From the NCBI RefSeq assembly GCF_003001695.1, contig NZ_PVYX01000002.1, forward strand, positions 434,001-498,000: DNA of 64,000 nt, written 5' to 3'. Both the position numbers and the translations under genes were made by a program. The stretch's first letter is position 1. The number at the start of each line of letters is the position of its first letter. The notes under the pieces were generated by a model. The model was not told the origin of the DNA. It did no database searches and worked only from the letters and a program-made list of their open reading frames with translations. Positions 24,553-34,553 of this stretch are shown here, piece by piece. This DNA is from Flagellimonas meridianipacifica. GTDB taxonomy: Bacteria; Bacteroidota; Bacteroidia; Flavobacteriales; Flavobacteriaceae.

Positions 24553-27500
24553 ATGGAGCAACCAAAGCCCTATCAACCCAAAAATAAAATACGAATTGTA
24601 ACCGCAGCATCACTTTTTGATGGACATGACGCTGCCATCAATATCATGCGAAGGATAATTCAATCCACTGGGGTAGAGGTCATCCATTTGGGACATGACC
24701 GAAGTGTCGCGGAAGTAGTGGATTGCGCTATCCAGGAAGATGCCAACGCCATTGCAATGACTTCCTACCAAGGAGGTCATAATGAGTATTTTAAGTATAT
24801 GTATGATTTGCTTCAAGAGCGAAATGCTGGTCAAATCAAGATTTTTGGTGGCGGTGGTGGTGTCATCCTTCCCAGAGAGATTGAGGATTTGATGAAACAT
24901 GGAGTGGAACGTATTTATTCGCCAGATGATGGGCGGGAGATGGGACTTCAGGGAATGATAAATGATTTGGTACAGCGTAGTGATTCAGAGGTCCCTGGCA
25001 TTTGTATCCCGGAGAACAAGGATTTGCCGCAACTTCTTCAAGAAAAGCAAACCAATACTATTGCCAGATTAATCTCATTGGCTGAAAATAAACCAAAAGT
25101 ATATGCCACCTATCAAGCTCAGATAGAGAAATCAAAAGCAACTGTACCTGTTTTGGGAATTACGGGAACCGGTGGCGCGGGAAAATCAAGCTTAGTGGAC
25201 GAGTTGGTACGAAGGTTTCTGATGGATTTTCCTGATAAACACATCGGAATTATTTCAGTAGACCCATCCAAGCGAAAAACAGGTGGAGCCCTTTTAGGAG
25301 ATCGAATACGTATGAACGCTATTAACAATAATAGGGTGTACATGCGTTCTCTGGCTACAAGGCAGTCCAATTTGGCACTTTCCAAACATGTTTCGGAAGC
25401 GGTTGAAATACTTAAGGCGGCCCATTACGATTTGATTATTTTGGAAACTTCGGGCATAGGACAGTCCGATACTGAAATTCTGGAACATAGCGATGTCTCT
25501 TTATATGTTATGACACCCGAGTTTGGCGCTGCAACCCAGCTGGAAAAAATTGATATGCTCGATTTCGCAGATTTAGTCGCCATTAACAAATTTGATAAAA
25601 GGGGCGCTTTGGATGCAGTTCGGGATGTAAAGAAACAGTACATGCGAAATCATGGGTTATGGGACACCAATATGGATGACCTTCCCATTTATGGAACCAT
25701 TGCATCTCAGTTCAATGACCCAGGAATGAACAAATTGTATAAGGCCATTATGGAAACGCTTGTAAGTAAGGCGAACTCCAGTTTAGTCTCCAATTTTGAG
25801 GTTTCTACCGAAATGATGGAGAAGGTTTTTGTAATTCCTCCTGCTCGTACACGTTATTTATCTGAAATAGCTGAGAACAACCGAGCCTATGATACAAAAG
25901 CGGATGCACAGATAAGGACCGCCCAAAAATTATATGGCATTTTTATGACCATTACATCAGTTATCGGACTTGATTTAAAGGAAGGGCAAACCCAATTTCT
26001 TTCAAAATCTGGTCTGGATGATGTCAAGTTGCGAGAACTCTGCTCAAAGGATAATGACAAGGAAATAGTAACTATTCTTCTCAAGGAGTTTGACAAAGTC
26101 AAAATGGATTTAGACCCTTATAATTGGGATTTGATTCTAAGATGGGAGGAGCAAGTTTTTAGATATAAATCCCCTGTTTATACGTTTAAGGTAAGAGGTA
26201 AGGAGGTACATATTGATACCCATACCGAGTCTTTATCTCATAGTCAAATTCCGAAGGTGGCATTGCCCAAATATGAAGCTTGGGGTGATTTACTACGTTG
26301 GATGCTACAAGAAAACGTACCTGGGGAGTTCCCCTATACTTCGGGATTATATCCATTTAAAAGAGTAGGTGAAGACCCTACCAGAATGTTCGCAGGGGAA
26401 GGAGGACCAGAGCGTACCAATAAGCGATTCCATTATGTGAGTTTGGATATGCCTGCTAAAAGGCTTTCCACAGCTTTTGATTCTGTAACCTTGTATGGAA
26501 GCGACCCAGACCACAGACCGGATATTTACGGAAAAATTGGAAACGCCGGAGTATCCATATGTTGTTTGGATGATGCAAAAAAGTTGTACTCCGGATTTGA
26601 TTTGAGTGACCCGATGACGTCGGTAAGTATGACCATTAATGGGCCTGCCCCGATGTTGCTAGCCTTCTTTTTAAATGCAGCCATTGACCAGAACTGTGAA
26701 AAGTACATTGTAGAAAATGGATTGGAAAAAGAAATAGAGGCTAAGATTACGGCCATTTATAAGAAAAAAGGGGTATCCAGACCGCAGTACAACGGCGAAC
26801 TGCCCCAAGGTAACAATGGATTGGGTCTAATGCTGCTCGGAGTTACTGGAGACCTGGTGTTGCCGGCAAAAGTGTATACAGAAATTAAAAAGAACACACT
26901 TTCCCAAGTAAGAGGAACAGTACAGGCGGATATCCTAAAAGAGGACCAAGCACAGAATACCTGTATTTTTTCAACAGAGTTTGCCCTACGTTTAATGGGT
27001 GATGTTCAGGAATATTTTATAGATAATCAAGTTCGTAACTTCTATTCAGTTTCCATATCAGGATACCATATTGCCGAGGCGGGAGCAAATCCTATTACAC
27101 AGTTGGCCTTTACTTTGAGCAATGGATTCACGTATGTTGAATACTATCTGAGCAGAGGGATGGACATCAATAAATTTGGTCCCAATCTCTCCTTTTTCTT
27201 TTCCAATGGAGTGGATCCCGAGTACGCAGTAATTGGGCGTGTGGCCAGAAGAATTTGGGCCAAGGCGTTACGGGACAAATATGGAGCGGACCCTAGAGCG
27301 CAGATGCTCAAATATCACATTCAAACATCGGGGCGTAGCTTGCATGCCCAAGAAATTGATTTTAATGATATAAGAACCACGCTTCAAGCGTTATATGCCA
27401 TTTATGACAACTGCAATTCCCTGCATACCAATGCATATGACGAGGCTATTACGACTCCAACGGAAGAATCGGTCCGTAGAGCAATGGCCATTCAATTAAT

Positions 27501-28011
27501 AATAAACAAGGAATTGGGCCTTGCGAAAAACGAGAATCCGATACAGGGATCCTTCATAATTGAGGAACTTACTGATTTGGTAGAAGAAGCTGTGCTATTG
27601 GAATTTGACAGAATCACCGAACGTGGTGGAGTCCTTGGCGCAATGGAGACTATGTATCAGCGCTCAAAAATCCAGGAAGAAAGCCTACACTATGAAACTT
27701 TGAAGCATTCTGGAGAATATCCCATTATTGGTGTGAATACTTTTTTAAGTTCAAAGGGTTCGCCTACCATCCTTCCTAATGAAGTGATACGTGCTACAGA
27801 GAAGGAGAAGAAGAATCAAATTGAAACGTTGGAAAATCTTCATCAGAGGAATAGTGACGAATCAGAGAAACTGTTACACGAACTTCAGCAAGTTGCTATT
27901 GAAAATAGGAATATGTTCAATACACTAATGGAAGTTTCCAAATATTGTTCTTTGGGTCAAATAACCAAAGCACTTTTTCAGGTTGGGGGACAATATAGAA
28001 GAAATATGTAG
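24553..28011 (+). CDS. icmF: Fused isobutyryl-CoA mutase IcmF (B12 domain, MeaB-like GTPase, mutase)
   Basis: 1152 residues from the ATG at 24553 (a TTG eight codons upstream is less likely). Domain order is that of IcmF: N-terminal cobalamin-binding domain with [13 protein letters not shown] (DxH motif at about 23-25) and GGGGGVI; a MeaB-type P-loop chaperone with GTGGAGKS at 205-212 and ETSGIGQSD; and a C-terminal mutase barrel with [19 protein letters not shown] (Phe602) and [18 protein letters not shown] Phe where methylmalonyl-CoA mutases have Tyr, and the [17 protein letters not shown] signature, fit IcmF. It interconverts isobutyryl-CoA and butyryl-CoA (or a related branched acyl-CoA) using adenosylcobalamin. 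Confidence 0.95.
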   Translation: MEQPKPYQPKNKIRIVTAASLFDGHDAAINIMRRIIQSTGVEVIHLGHDRSVAEVVDCAIQEDANAIAMTSYQGGHNEYFKYMYDLLQERNAGQIKIFGGGGGVILPREIEDLMKHGVERIYSPDDGREMGLQGMINDLVQRSDSEVPGICIPENKDLPQLLQEKQTNTIARLISLAENKPKVYATYQAQIEKSKATVPVLGITGTGGAGKSSLVDELVRRFLMDFPDKHIGIISVDPSKRKTGGALLGDRIRMNAINNNRVYMRSLATRQSNLALSKHVSEAVEILKAAHYDLIILETSGIGQSDTEILEHSDVSLYVMTPEFGAATQLEKIDMLDFADLVAINKFDKRGALDAVRDVKKQYMRNHGLWDTNMDDLPIYGTIASQFNDPGMNKLYKAIMETLVSKANSSLVSNFEVSTEMMEKVFVIPPARTRYLSEIAENNRAYDTKADAQIRTAQKLYGIFMTITSVIGLDLKEGQTQFLSKSGLDDVKLRELCSKDNDKEIVTILLKEFDKVKMDLDPYNWDLILRWEEQVFRYKSPVYTFKVRGKEVHIDTHTESLSHSQIPKVALPKYEAWGDLLRWMLQENVPGEFPYTSGLYPFKRVGEDPTRMFAGEGGPERTNKRFHYVSLDMPAKRLSTAFDSVTLYGSDPDHRPDIYGKIGNAGVSICCLDDAKKLYSGFDLSDPMTSVSMTINGPAPMLLAFFLNAAIDQNCEKYIVENGLEKEIEAKITAIYKKKGVSRPQYNGELPQGNNGLGLMLLGVTGDLVLPAKVYTEIKKNTLSQVRGTVQADILKEDQAQNTCIFSTEFALRLMGDVQEYFIDNQVRNFYSVSISGYHIAEAGANPITQLAFTLSNGFTYVEYYLSRGMDINKFGPNLSFFFSNGVDPEYAVIGRVARRIWAKALRDKYGADPRAQMLKYHIQTSGRSLHAQEIDFNDIRTTLQALYAIYDNCNSLHTNAYDEAITTPTEESVRRAMAIQLIINKELGLAKNENPIQGSFIIEELTDLVEEAVLLEFDRITERGGVLGAMETMYQRSKIQEESLHYETLKHSGEYPIIGVNTFLSSKGSPTILPNEVIRATEKEKKNQIETLENLHQRNSDESEKLLHELQQVAIENRNMFNTLMEVSKYCSLGQITKALFQVGGQYRRNM

Positions 28012-28020
28012 TGCTGGATT

Positions 28021-28422
28021 TTAGTCTGTTCCGTTTTGGAAAGACTTTCTCCATTTCTTAAAGGATACTCGAAAACTTCTAATTTCCTTTCGTAAAAGGT
28101 TCAAATACTCCTTTTCCTTAACACCATCCCTTTCAAGGCCATTACAATATGCCAGGATATTTTGAGTCATCACGTTAATGAAAGCCAAACTCTTCATTCT
28201 TGTACTATAGGAGCTACTTGAAGAAGCTAGTCGGATTTGTTTGGTGATCAAGTTGGCATCGGTAACCAAGGACTTGGAAATATCATCACGGAAACTGCCA
28301 TAACGCTTACGGGCAAACCCGTCCCTATTGGAAGAAAAGTAAGCCGCAATGGCCTTACTTAAGTCCTGAAGCGCTAAGGATTTACTATATATATTTTGTG
28401 AATCAAAGGAAGCAGGTCCCAT
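28021..28422 (-). CDS. Helical hypothetical protein
   Basis: 133 residues from the ATG at 28422 (MGPASFDSQNIYSKSLALQD); an alternative ATG three codons upstream exists. The composition (long amphipathic helices, SSSSSYSTRMKSLAFINVMT, basic C-terminus SFRVSFKKWRKSFQNG) suggests a four-helix bundle. I recall similar flavobacterial proteins but no family name. No signal or membrane segment. It is convergent with icmF, 9 bp apart. Confidence 0.6.
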   Translation of the reverse strand: MGPASFDSQNIYSKSLALQDLSKAIAAYFSSNRDGFARKRYGSFRDDISKSLVTDANLITKQIRLASSSSSYSTRMKSLAFINVMTQNILAYCNGLERDGVKEKEYLNLLRKEIRSFRVSFKKWRKSFQNGTD

Positions 28423-28505
28423 AATTATCAAAGCAATTTTGTAACTATAAAATTAAAAATGAATGGATGAAATTGGATTTATTTTTTAAAGCAAAGTACA
28501 ATGAT

Positions 28506-28513
28506 TACTTTTG
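28506..28513 (+). promoter_or_regulatory. Putative -7 box for the Lrp-type gene
   Basis: TACTTTTG fits TAnnTTTG and lies 32 bp before the ATG. No TTG at the usual -33 distance. Confidence 0.4.
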
Positions 28514-28545
28514 ATTTTAAAGTTATTGTTTAATCTTACTTAATT

Positions 28546-28986
28546 ATGAAAGTTGACAGGTTAAATTGGGAAATTCTTAACTATTTACAGACCGATGCCC
28601 GTGCTTCTCATGCAAGCATTGGTAGAAAAGTGGGCCTAACACCACCTGCTGTAGCAGAAAGAGTAAAAAAAATGGAGGATGCCGGACTCATTGAAGGTTA
28701 TTTTGCCAAAGTATCCCATGTCCAATTGGGACATCAGCTTAGAGCTATTATTATGCTCAAGGCCTTTTTGGGCAAACTAAAACCATTTTTGGAAAAAGTG
28801 AAATCTTTTGATGAAGTCGTAAACTGCTATCGAATAACCGGAAATGAAAACATCATAATGGAGGTTATTCTAAAAGATCAAGGTCACTTGGAACAATTTA
28901 TTGATGAGCTTATCGTATATGGAGAATGTCACACACATATTGTGCTGTCAAATGTTATTTCAAATTCCCCAATTAAAGCTAACTAG
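28546..28986 (+). CDS. Lrp/AsnC-family transcriptional regulator
   Basis: 146 residues. The N-terminal winged HTH is LNWEILNYLQTDARASHASI followed by GRKVGLTPPAVAERVKKMED; the C-terminal RAM (effector/oligomer) domain covers about 65-140 with VVNCYRITGNENIIMEVI. It probably senses an amino acid or small metabolite and may autoregulate. Neighbours (icmF, whose substrates derive from valine) make branched-chain amino acids a plausible effector, but that is only context. Confidence 0.93.
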   Translation: MKVDRLNWEILNYLQTDARASHASIGRKVGLTPPAVAERVKKMEDAGLIEGYFAKVSHVQLGHQLRAIIMLKAFLGKLKPFLEKVKSFDEVVNCYRITGNENIIMEVILKDQGHLEQFIDELIVYGECHTHIVLSNVISNSPIKAN

Positions 28987-29066
28987 GTTTACTAGCTATA
29001 TTAATGTAACTTTATATTGTCCGCAATGATTCGGGATTTTGGCCGGATTTTTGTTATGAAAAAGCT

Positions 29067-30479
29067 ATGAAAAAAAATCTTCCGCTCCTTTTGACCTGTC
29101 TTTTCATTCAAATGGTAGCTGGCCAGCAGCTTGTCCTGAAGAAAAGCAAAATTATCGATTCCCTAAAAATTAACGATTCCATTCCTGACACTTACTCCCT
29201 GTATCTACCCCAGAAATTTGATGCCACCAAAAACTGGCCTTTGTTGTTGGTAATTGATTTGGAAAAAAAAGAAAAACAGGTTGCAACTTGGTTTGCTCAG
29301 GCGGCAGAAAAAGAAGGCTACGTCATTGCCGCGGTTCGTATTGAGGATTCTCTTAGTTTAACAAAGAACATGGTGAAAACGGGTCAGGTATTGGAAAGGG
29401 TTTCACAGATATTACCCATACATAAAAGCAGGATTTATGTAGCTGGGAATGGGTCTGGGGCCAGATACGCTTCGTTAACTCCACTCTTTTTAAATTTAGT
29501 TAACGGAGTGGTTTCAATAGGTAGTTCGGTTTCCAACACGGATGTTTTGAATCTGAAAAGACCTTTTCATTTTATAGGTATCATAGGAAAAAATGATTAT
29601 GCTTACACCGATTTGTTATCCACTGAAAAGGTGTTGACTCGGTTAAAGTTTCCCAATCAGGTATTGGTATATAAAGAAAACAAAAGACTACCTGATAATG
29701 CTTTGGTAGAAAAGGCACTCCAAATTTTTACCCTTAGGGCAATGGGCAACAAGATTGTCCCAAAAGATTCTTCATATATAGAAAAGGCTTACAATGAGGA
29801 TGTTCAGAAGGTAAATGCTTTAAGGAGCCAACAAAATATGTTATTGGCAGAACAATATCTGGGCGAGATGCTTTCAATTTATGGCATGCATAAAAACTTG
29901 GATTCCCTTAGGCTAATTTTGAAAGAAGTTCGTAAGAATAAAATGTTCAAAGCCATGAGAAGAACGGAAAATTCAACCTTTTTTAAAGAATCCCTTTTGA
30001 AGGACGAATATGTATTTGATATGGAAGAGGATGTGCAAACCCATAATTTCAACAATTTGGGCTGGTGGAAATATCAAATGGAAGAGTTAGATAAATTTAT
30101 AAGTAAAGGTTCAATTTATGAAAGACAAATGGGTAACCGACTTAAAGGTTTTGTCAATGCTCTTGCAGAGGATAATATTGAATTGGTTAAATCGGATAAG
30201 ACAATAGATGAGGATGCCCTAGCATTTTTATTTATGCTGAAGACCATTACGGAACCAGATAATTTTGATTTCTACATGAAAATTATTTCCCTCAGTGCAA
30301 AAAACGAGGATTTCGGAACATCACTTTTCTATTTAGAGGAAGCTTTGAAAACAGGATTTAAGGATACTGAAAAGCTATATAGTTTGGAAAATACCGCTTT
30401 ACTGCGAATAAACCCAAAGTTTAATGCTTTGGTATCCAAATATCTGAAAGATGCCCGTTACCGGATTATTGAGGAATAA
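29067..30479 (+). CDS. Secreted alpha/beta-hydrolase-like protein with C-terminal helical repeats
   Basis: 470 residues with a signal peptide (MKKNLPLLLTCLFIQMVAG). Residues 25-220 follow an esterase-type alpha/beta fold (TYSLYLPQKFDATKNWPLLLVID, SRIYVAGNGSGARYA). At the nucleophile elbow the common Bacteroidota form AGFSGGAR appears here as AGNGSGAR, so the Ser is displaced by Gly and the protein may be catalytically dead. Residues 230-470 are helical, with a TPR-like end (FGTSLFYLEEALKTGFKDT). It overlaps the convergent DJ-1-like gene by 14 bp. Confidence 0.7.
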   Translation: MKKNLPLLLTCLFIQMVAGQQLVLKKSKIIDSLKINDSIPDTYSLYLPQKFDATKNWPLLLVIDLEKKEKQVATWFAQAAEKEGYVIAAVRIEDSLSLTKNMVKTGQVLERVSQILPIHKSRIYVAGNGSGARYASLTPLFLNLVNGVVSIGSSVSNTDVLNLKRPFHFIGIIGKNDYAYTDLLSTEKVLTRLKFPNQVLVYKENKRLPDNALVEKALQIFTLRAMGNKIVPKDSSYIEKAYNEDVQKVNALRSQQNMLLAEQYLGEMLSIYGMHKNLDSLRLILKEVRKNKMFKAMRRTENSTFFKESLLKDEYVFDMEEDVQTHNFNNLGWWKYQMEELDKFISKGSIYERQMGNRLKGFVNALAEDNIELVKSDKTIDEDALAFLFMLKTITEPDNFDFYMKIISLSAKNEDFGTSLFYLEEALKTGFKDTEKLYSLENTALLRINPKFNALVSKYLKDARYRIIEE

Positions 30480-31203
30480 CCTTTGATATTTTTTGTAAAT
30501 CCCAGTCTATAACTAGTCCACCTGCCAAGGATTTGGCAATTTCCTTTCCGTATAGGTGCTCGCACAAATAAAGTGCTGCCTCAAAACTCTTCGCTCCTCC
30601 AGCAGAGGTGATATATTTTCCATCATGAACGAATAGGACACTGTCTTTAACCTTGAGTTGCGGGAACATTTTCTTGTACGTATCAATATCGCTTGGAAAG
30701 GTGGTGGAAAGTACGTCATCCAGTAGTCCTGCTTGTGCCAATACAAAGGCACCATCGCAATGTGAGGTTATGAACAAAGCATTTTTATCAACTCTTTTCA
30801 CGAAACTCAGCATTGTGGAATCCTGTAAGTCCGTATCCAAATGATGTTCAGCACTGGGAACTACCAAGATGTCTATTTTAGGAATGGAATCTTGGGTATA
30901 ATCATAATCTGGTAGTATTCGTACCCCTTCAAAAGAGGTAATGGGATTTAATGTATTGGCCACTGTAAATGTATTCATGGCCTTTATATTCTCGCGGTAC
31001 TGTGTATGTTGAAAAATATCGTAAGGTGCAGTAAACTCAGTATTGTATACCCCGTCCATAATCAAAAAGGCAACATTATATCTATTGGGTTTTAAATCAG
31101 GGTAGGTCCTTGAACTTTGTTCTTTGTGTTTGGGTCCTTCCTCTTTTGGGGAACAACAAAAAAATAAAAGGATTAAAACGGGAAAAAGCCACTTATTTGA
31201 CAT
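30466..31203 (-). CDS. DJ-1/PfpI-superfamily lipoprotein (GlxA-like amidotransferase domain)
   Basis: 245 residues with a lipoprotein signal (FPVLILLFFCC). The class I glutamine amidotransferase-like fold of GlxA N-termini follows: YNVAFLIMDGVYNTEFTAPYDI near residue 42, KIDILVVPSAEH near 108, and the nucleophile elbow ITSHCDGAFVLAQAG near 145 with the conserved Cys. GlxA proteins usually carry a C-terminal AraC domain; this one stops after the DJ-1 domain and is exported, so it is an extracytoplasmic relative. Activity unknown. Confidence 0.85.
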   Translation of the reverse strand: MSNKWLFPVLILLFFCCSPKEEGPKHKEQSSRTYPDLKPNRYNVAFLIMDGVYNTEFTAPYDIFQHTQYRENIKAMNTFTVANTLNPITSFEGVRILPDYDYTQDSIPKIDILVVPSAEHHLDTDLQDSTMLSFVKRVDKNALFITSHCDGAFVLAQAGLLDDVLSTTFPSDIDTYKKMFPQLKVKDSVLFVHDGKYITSAGGAKSFEAALYLCEHLYGKEIAKSLAGGLVIDWDLQKISKVIPQ

Positions 31204-31285
31204 GGTTGAAAAAATTGTATTGGAACAAGTGTTGCTAAGATAGCATTACCTTTGAATAATTTTAATTTAAAGAGATTAAAACAAG

Positions 31286-31924
31286 ATGGGGAGATATTGG
31301 TTTTTGATATTGATGATATTTATTTCATGCAATGGAGGAAAGAAATATCATGATGAGCTAAAACGATTGGATGTTGCAACGGCAGAGTTATTGGATATAA
31401 TTGAATTTCAGGAAGAGTTGAACGAATCCTTCAGGGACCCGGAAACCTCACCATTACCGGATAGATTGCGCAAGAATTTTGAATCATTATCGTTTTTTGA
31501 AGCAGACACCGCCTATAGAATCAAAGCTAGGTTTGAAAGAACACCAGATGCCGTTCCTTTTTTAATGCCCTCGACCACTGATGAGCAAACAATTGAAGTT
31601 GTATATGGGATAGCACATTTTGAACTAAATGGGAGGCAACATCAATTGGAGGTTTATCAAACTCCGGCTCTTGTTACCGAAAAGAGATATGAAGATTATC
31701 TGTTTTTACCTTTTTTGGATGAAACCAACGGTGATGAAACCTATGGAGGAGGGCGTTATATTGATTTGACCATACCTCAAGGAGATTCTATTCTAATTGA
31801 TTTTAATAAGGCGTACAATCCCTATTGTGTGTATAATAAAAAGTACTCCTGCCCTCTAGTGCCAAGGCAAAATTATTTGAGAACTAAAGTGAGAGCAGGA
31901 GTGAAAGACTTTGTCAAGGAATAA
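31286..31924 (+). CDS. DUF1684 lipoprotein
   Basis: 212 residues with a lipobox (MGRYWFLILMIFISC15). DUF1684 is recognised by YLFLPFLDETNGDETYGGGR near residue 137, then ILIDFNKAYNPYCVYNKKYS and CPLVPRQNYL near 190. Two clustered Cys flank the YNKKYS stretch. The family has no settled function. It ends in a terminator shared with the convergent porin gene. Confidence 0.88.
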   Translation: MGRYWFLILMIFISCNGGKKYHDELKRLDVATAELLDIIEFQEELNESFRDPETSPLPDRLRKNFESLSFFEADTAYRIKARFERTPDAVPFLMPSTTDEQTIEVVYGIAHFELNGRQHQLEVYQTPALVTEKRYEDYLFLPFLDETNGDETYGGGRYIDLTIPQGDSILIDFNKAYNPYCVYNKKYSCPLVPRQNYLRTKVRAGVKDFVKE

Positions 31925-31928
31925 AAAA

Positions 31929-31954
31929 GCCTTACTCCTTTTTCGGAATAAGGC
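31929..31954. terminator. Bidirectional terminator
   Basis: GCCTTACTCC/GGAATAAGGC (10 bp with one C-A mismatch, loop TTTTTC) between two convergent genes, with A-rich sequence on the left and T-rich on the right, serving both strands. Confidence 0.75.
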
Positions 31955-31980
31955 CTTTCTGTATTAAAATTCGTTATGAC

Positions 31981-33123
31981 CTAGAACGAGTAAACGGCTG
32001 CAAGTAAGAAGGAAGCCAAGCTTTCATTGAATTCCAAATCACCGTTCAGGAATACTTCTTCAGAAGCACTGTCCAGTCTTATTTCAGGAATAATGGTCAA
32101 ATCTCCAACTTTGGCATTACCAGTTAGGGTAACCGCAAAAACATTGGCATCTCCATCTGCATCAGCACCAATACCAGCAACGTTTCCGAATCCTTCCATA
32201 GTGGCGAAGTATTCACCTCTCAAACCAATTGCAAAATTTTCAGAAGTGGTCAATTGAGGGTATAAAGCCGCCCCATAAAACCCTACGCCATCCGTATCTT
32301 GATAGGTAGCGTTGATTCCAAGAAAGAAATCTTCAGACAAATTGAATCCTCCTGTAAAATCCACTTGGAATAGGGCTTCTACATCAGTATCCACTAGGTC
32401 TGCTCCATCAAGTACCTCGTTAAAGCCCTGTTTTCCATACAAGAAGTTCAAGTATTGTCCTGAGTATCCTAGTTGGGCTCCAAAAGATAATTCGCCAAAT
32501 GGATTTACATCAGTGAAATCTGTAGGATTCAAGATAGCCAGCATAGCGCTCCAATCATTCCCCAAATCAAAATCAGCTTTTAATCCAGCATGGGAGAATG
32601 GTCCGTAAGAGAACATATAGGATGTGCTATAGTTGAAATTGGAAGCCGGAGAAATCACTTCATATCCCAAGAACGTATTGAAGTTACCAAAGGTGAGGGT
32701 AGTACTTTCGCTCACATTCCAATACACATACAATTGGTTAACAATATTGGGTGAACCAAAGGGAGAACCGAACACGGCATCTTCCCCTCTAGGCCCAAAT
32801 ACCAAATCGGCCACAAAACCTACTTTTTCACCTTCATAAGAAGCAATTAGGTTAACCATACCCAAAGCAAAGCCTGGGTCGTTGGCAAATGATGTTCCTG
32901 GGGCGGTGGGAAGCAAAACCCCGGTTTGTACACCTCCTGTGTCCAGCACAGGAACTTCTTTGTTCAAGCCATTAAAATTTGCACGGTAATATGCATCTAC
33001 AGTACCGCTAAATTCGAACTTTTTCTCTTCTTCTTCCTCCTGCCCAATGGCGAATACGGATACTAGCGCCAAAACGGCAAAAGCTATTTTTTTTGCGTAA
33101 TTTGTATTTATAATCGTTTTCAT
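31981..33123 (-). CDS. Outer-membrane porin of the nitrogen operon
   Basis: 380 residues. A signal peptide (KKIAFAVLALVSVFAIG) is followed by an acidic EEEEEKKFEFSGTVDAYYR start and many amphipathic beta strands ending in LLAAVYSF, a C-terminal aromatic typical of barrels. The pattern GFVADLVFGPRGEDA, VNQLYVYWNVSESTTLTFG and FNTFLGYEVISP is that of Bacteroidota outer-membrane porins (putative beta-barrel porin-2 type). It is the last gene of a leftward run PII-amt-porin, so it may let ammonium or small nitrogen compounds through the outer membrane; context only. Confidence 0.8.
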   Translation of the reverse strand: MKTIINTNYAKKIAFAVLALVSVFAIGQEEEEEKKFEFSGTVDAYYRANFNGLNKEVPVLDTGGVQTGVLLPTAPGTSFANDPGFALGMVNLIASYEGEKVGFVADLVFGPRGEDAVFGSPFGSPNIVNQLYVYWNVSESTTLTFGNFNTFLGYEVISPASNFNYSTSYMFSYGPFSHAGLKADFDLGNDWSAMLAILNPTDFTDVNPFGELSFGAQLGYSGQYLNFLYGKQGFNEVLDGADLVDTDVEALFQVDFTGGFNLSEDFFLGINATYQDTDGVGFYGAALYPQLTTSENFAIGLRGEYFATMEGFGNVAGIGADADGDANVFAVTLTGNAKVGDLTIIPEIRLDSASEEVFLNGDLEFNESLASFLLAAVYSF

Positions 33124-33200
33124 AATTACATCTTTTAGGTGTTCCTTTTCTGGAACATTTAATTGTTTTGTTTGAGTTTACTTTGTGAAAAGGTTATACT

Positions 33201-33226
33201 ACGGAGCGTTCTGCCAAACGCTCCGT
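33201..33226 (-). other. Intercistronic hairpin between amt and porin
   Basis: ACGGAGCGTT/AACGCTCCGT, a perfect 10-bp stem with a 6-base loop. On the minus strand it is followed by AGTATAACCTTTTC, which lacks a clean T run. It may act as a partial terminator or an mRNA-stabilising element that sets the porin to amt ratio. A second small hairpin (TGTTCC/GGAACA, 33140-33157) lies just before the porin start. Confidence 0.5.
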
Positions 33227-33240
33227 TTCCTTTTTATGAA

Positions 33241-34524
33241 TTAATTCTGTGTTGTAATGTGTTCAGGGTAAGCTTCCATTCCGTGCTCATGAATATCTAA
33301 ACCTTCCAATTCCTCTTTTTCGGAAACCCGAAGACCGATAGTCTTTTTCAATATGAAAAGCACGATAAATGTGAATAGGGCAGCCCAAATGATATAAGCA
33401 AGGGAACCATAGGTTTGCACCCAAAGTAACTTTCCACCACCTCCATAAAGAAGTCCTCCATCTAGAGCAAACAGTCCAATCAATACGGTTCCTAAGAATC
33501 CGCATACACCATGAACTGAAATAGCACCTACAGGATCATCTATCTTTAGCTTCTTGTCTATGAATTCAATAGAAAGTACTACAACAATCCCACAGATTAG
33601 ACCAATTGCCAGTGCACCCCAGGCGTTGACAGCTCCACAACCTGCGGTAATACCAACTAAACCAGCCAATGCGCCATTTAAAGTCATTGAAATATCTGCT
33701 TTTCCATACCTAATCCAGGTGAAAAATAGAGCAGCTATGGCTCCAATTGCAGCTGCGAGGTTTGTATTGATGATTACGCTGGTGGCACCAACAGTATCGT
33801 CTCCTCCCCAAGCTAATTGAGAACCTCCGTTAAATCCGAACCACCCCAACCAAAGGATGAAAACACCCAAAGCACCGAATGCCATGTTGTGACCTGGAAT
33901 TACTTTAGCTTTGCCATCCACGTATTTTCCAATTCTAGGACCTACTAAGATAGCAGCTACCAAAGCAGCCGAACCACCTACGGCATGTACCACGGAAGAA
34001 CCTGCAAAATCCACAAAACCGGCGGTATTCAACCAAGCATCATCATCAAATGGCCAATACCAGCTACCAGAAATAGGATAGATTATTGTGGTAAGCACAG
34101 CGGAGAAAATCAAGTATGTAGAAAACTTGGTTCTACCTGCGATTGCTCCTGATACGATAGTAGCCGCAGTGGCACAGAAAACAGTTTGAAAAAATAAGTT
34201 GTACCAATCCGTAGCGCTAAAAAAGAAATATCCCTGGTCAGACGGACTGGTTCTTCCCAGCCAGCCTCCTGCTATTAGCTCACTTCCATACATGAGACCA
34301 TAACCTACGGCCCAGAACATTAAGGAACCTATAGCTAGGTCCATGACATTTTTCATTATTATATTACCGGAATTCTTGCTACGCGTGAATCCAATTTCCA
34401 ATAGGGTGAATCCTGCTTGCATAAAAAATACCAAAATGGCTGCTAGTGTTATCCACAAAGCCCCCATATCACCGTTGATTGCTTCAACGGCCTTATCTAT
34501 TGCTTCTTGTTGTTCAACAATCAT
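33241..34524 (-). CDS. amt: Ammonium transporter
   Basis: 427 residues, 11 predicted helices. Amt family features: MQAGFTLLEIGFTRSKNSGN near residue 35, DFAGSSVVHAVGGSAALVAA near 168 (first pore His), GWFGFNGGSQLAW near 228, and GAISVHGVCGFLGTVLIG near 335 (second pore His). It moves ammonium/ammonia across the inner membrane. It lies 29 bp after the PII gene; PII proteins gate Amt by inserting the T-loop. Confidence 0.97.
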   Translation of the reverse strand: MIVEQQEAIDKAVEAINGDMGALWITLAAILVFFMQAGFTLLEIGFTRSKNSGNIIMKNVMDLAIGSLMFWAVGYGLMYGSELIAGGWLGRTSPSDQGYFFFSATDWYNLFFQTVFCATAATIVSGAIAGRTKFSTYLIFSAVLTTIIYPISGSWYWPFDDDAWLNTAGFVDFAGSSVVHAVGGSAALVAAILVGPRIGKYVDGKAKVIPGHNMAFGALGVFILWLGWFGFNGGSQLAWGGDDTVGATSVIINTNLAAAIGAIAALFFTWIRYGKADISMTLNGALAGLVGITAGCGAVNAWGALAIGLICGIVVVLSIEFIDKKLKIDDPVGAISVHGVCGFLGTVLIGLFALDGGLLYGGGGKLLWVQTYGSLAYIIWAALFTFIVLFILKKTIGLRVSEKEELEGLDIHEHGMEAYPEHITTQN

Positions 34525-34553
34525 AATCTAAATATTGTTAGTTAGTTTTTATC

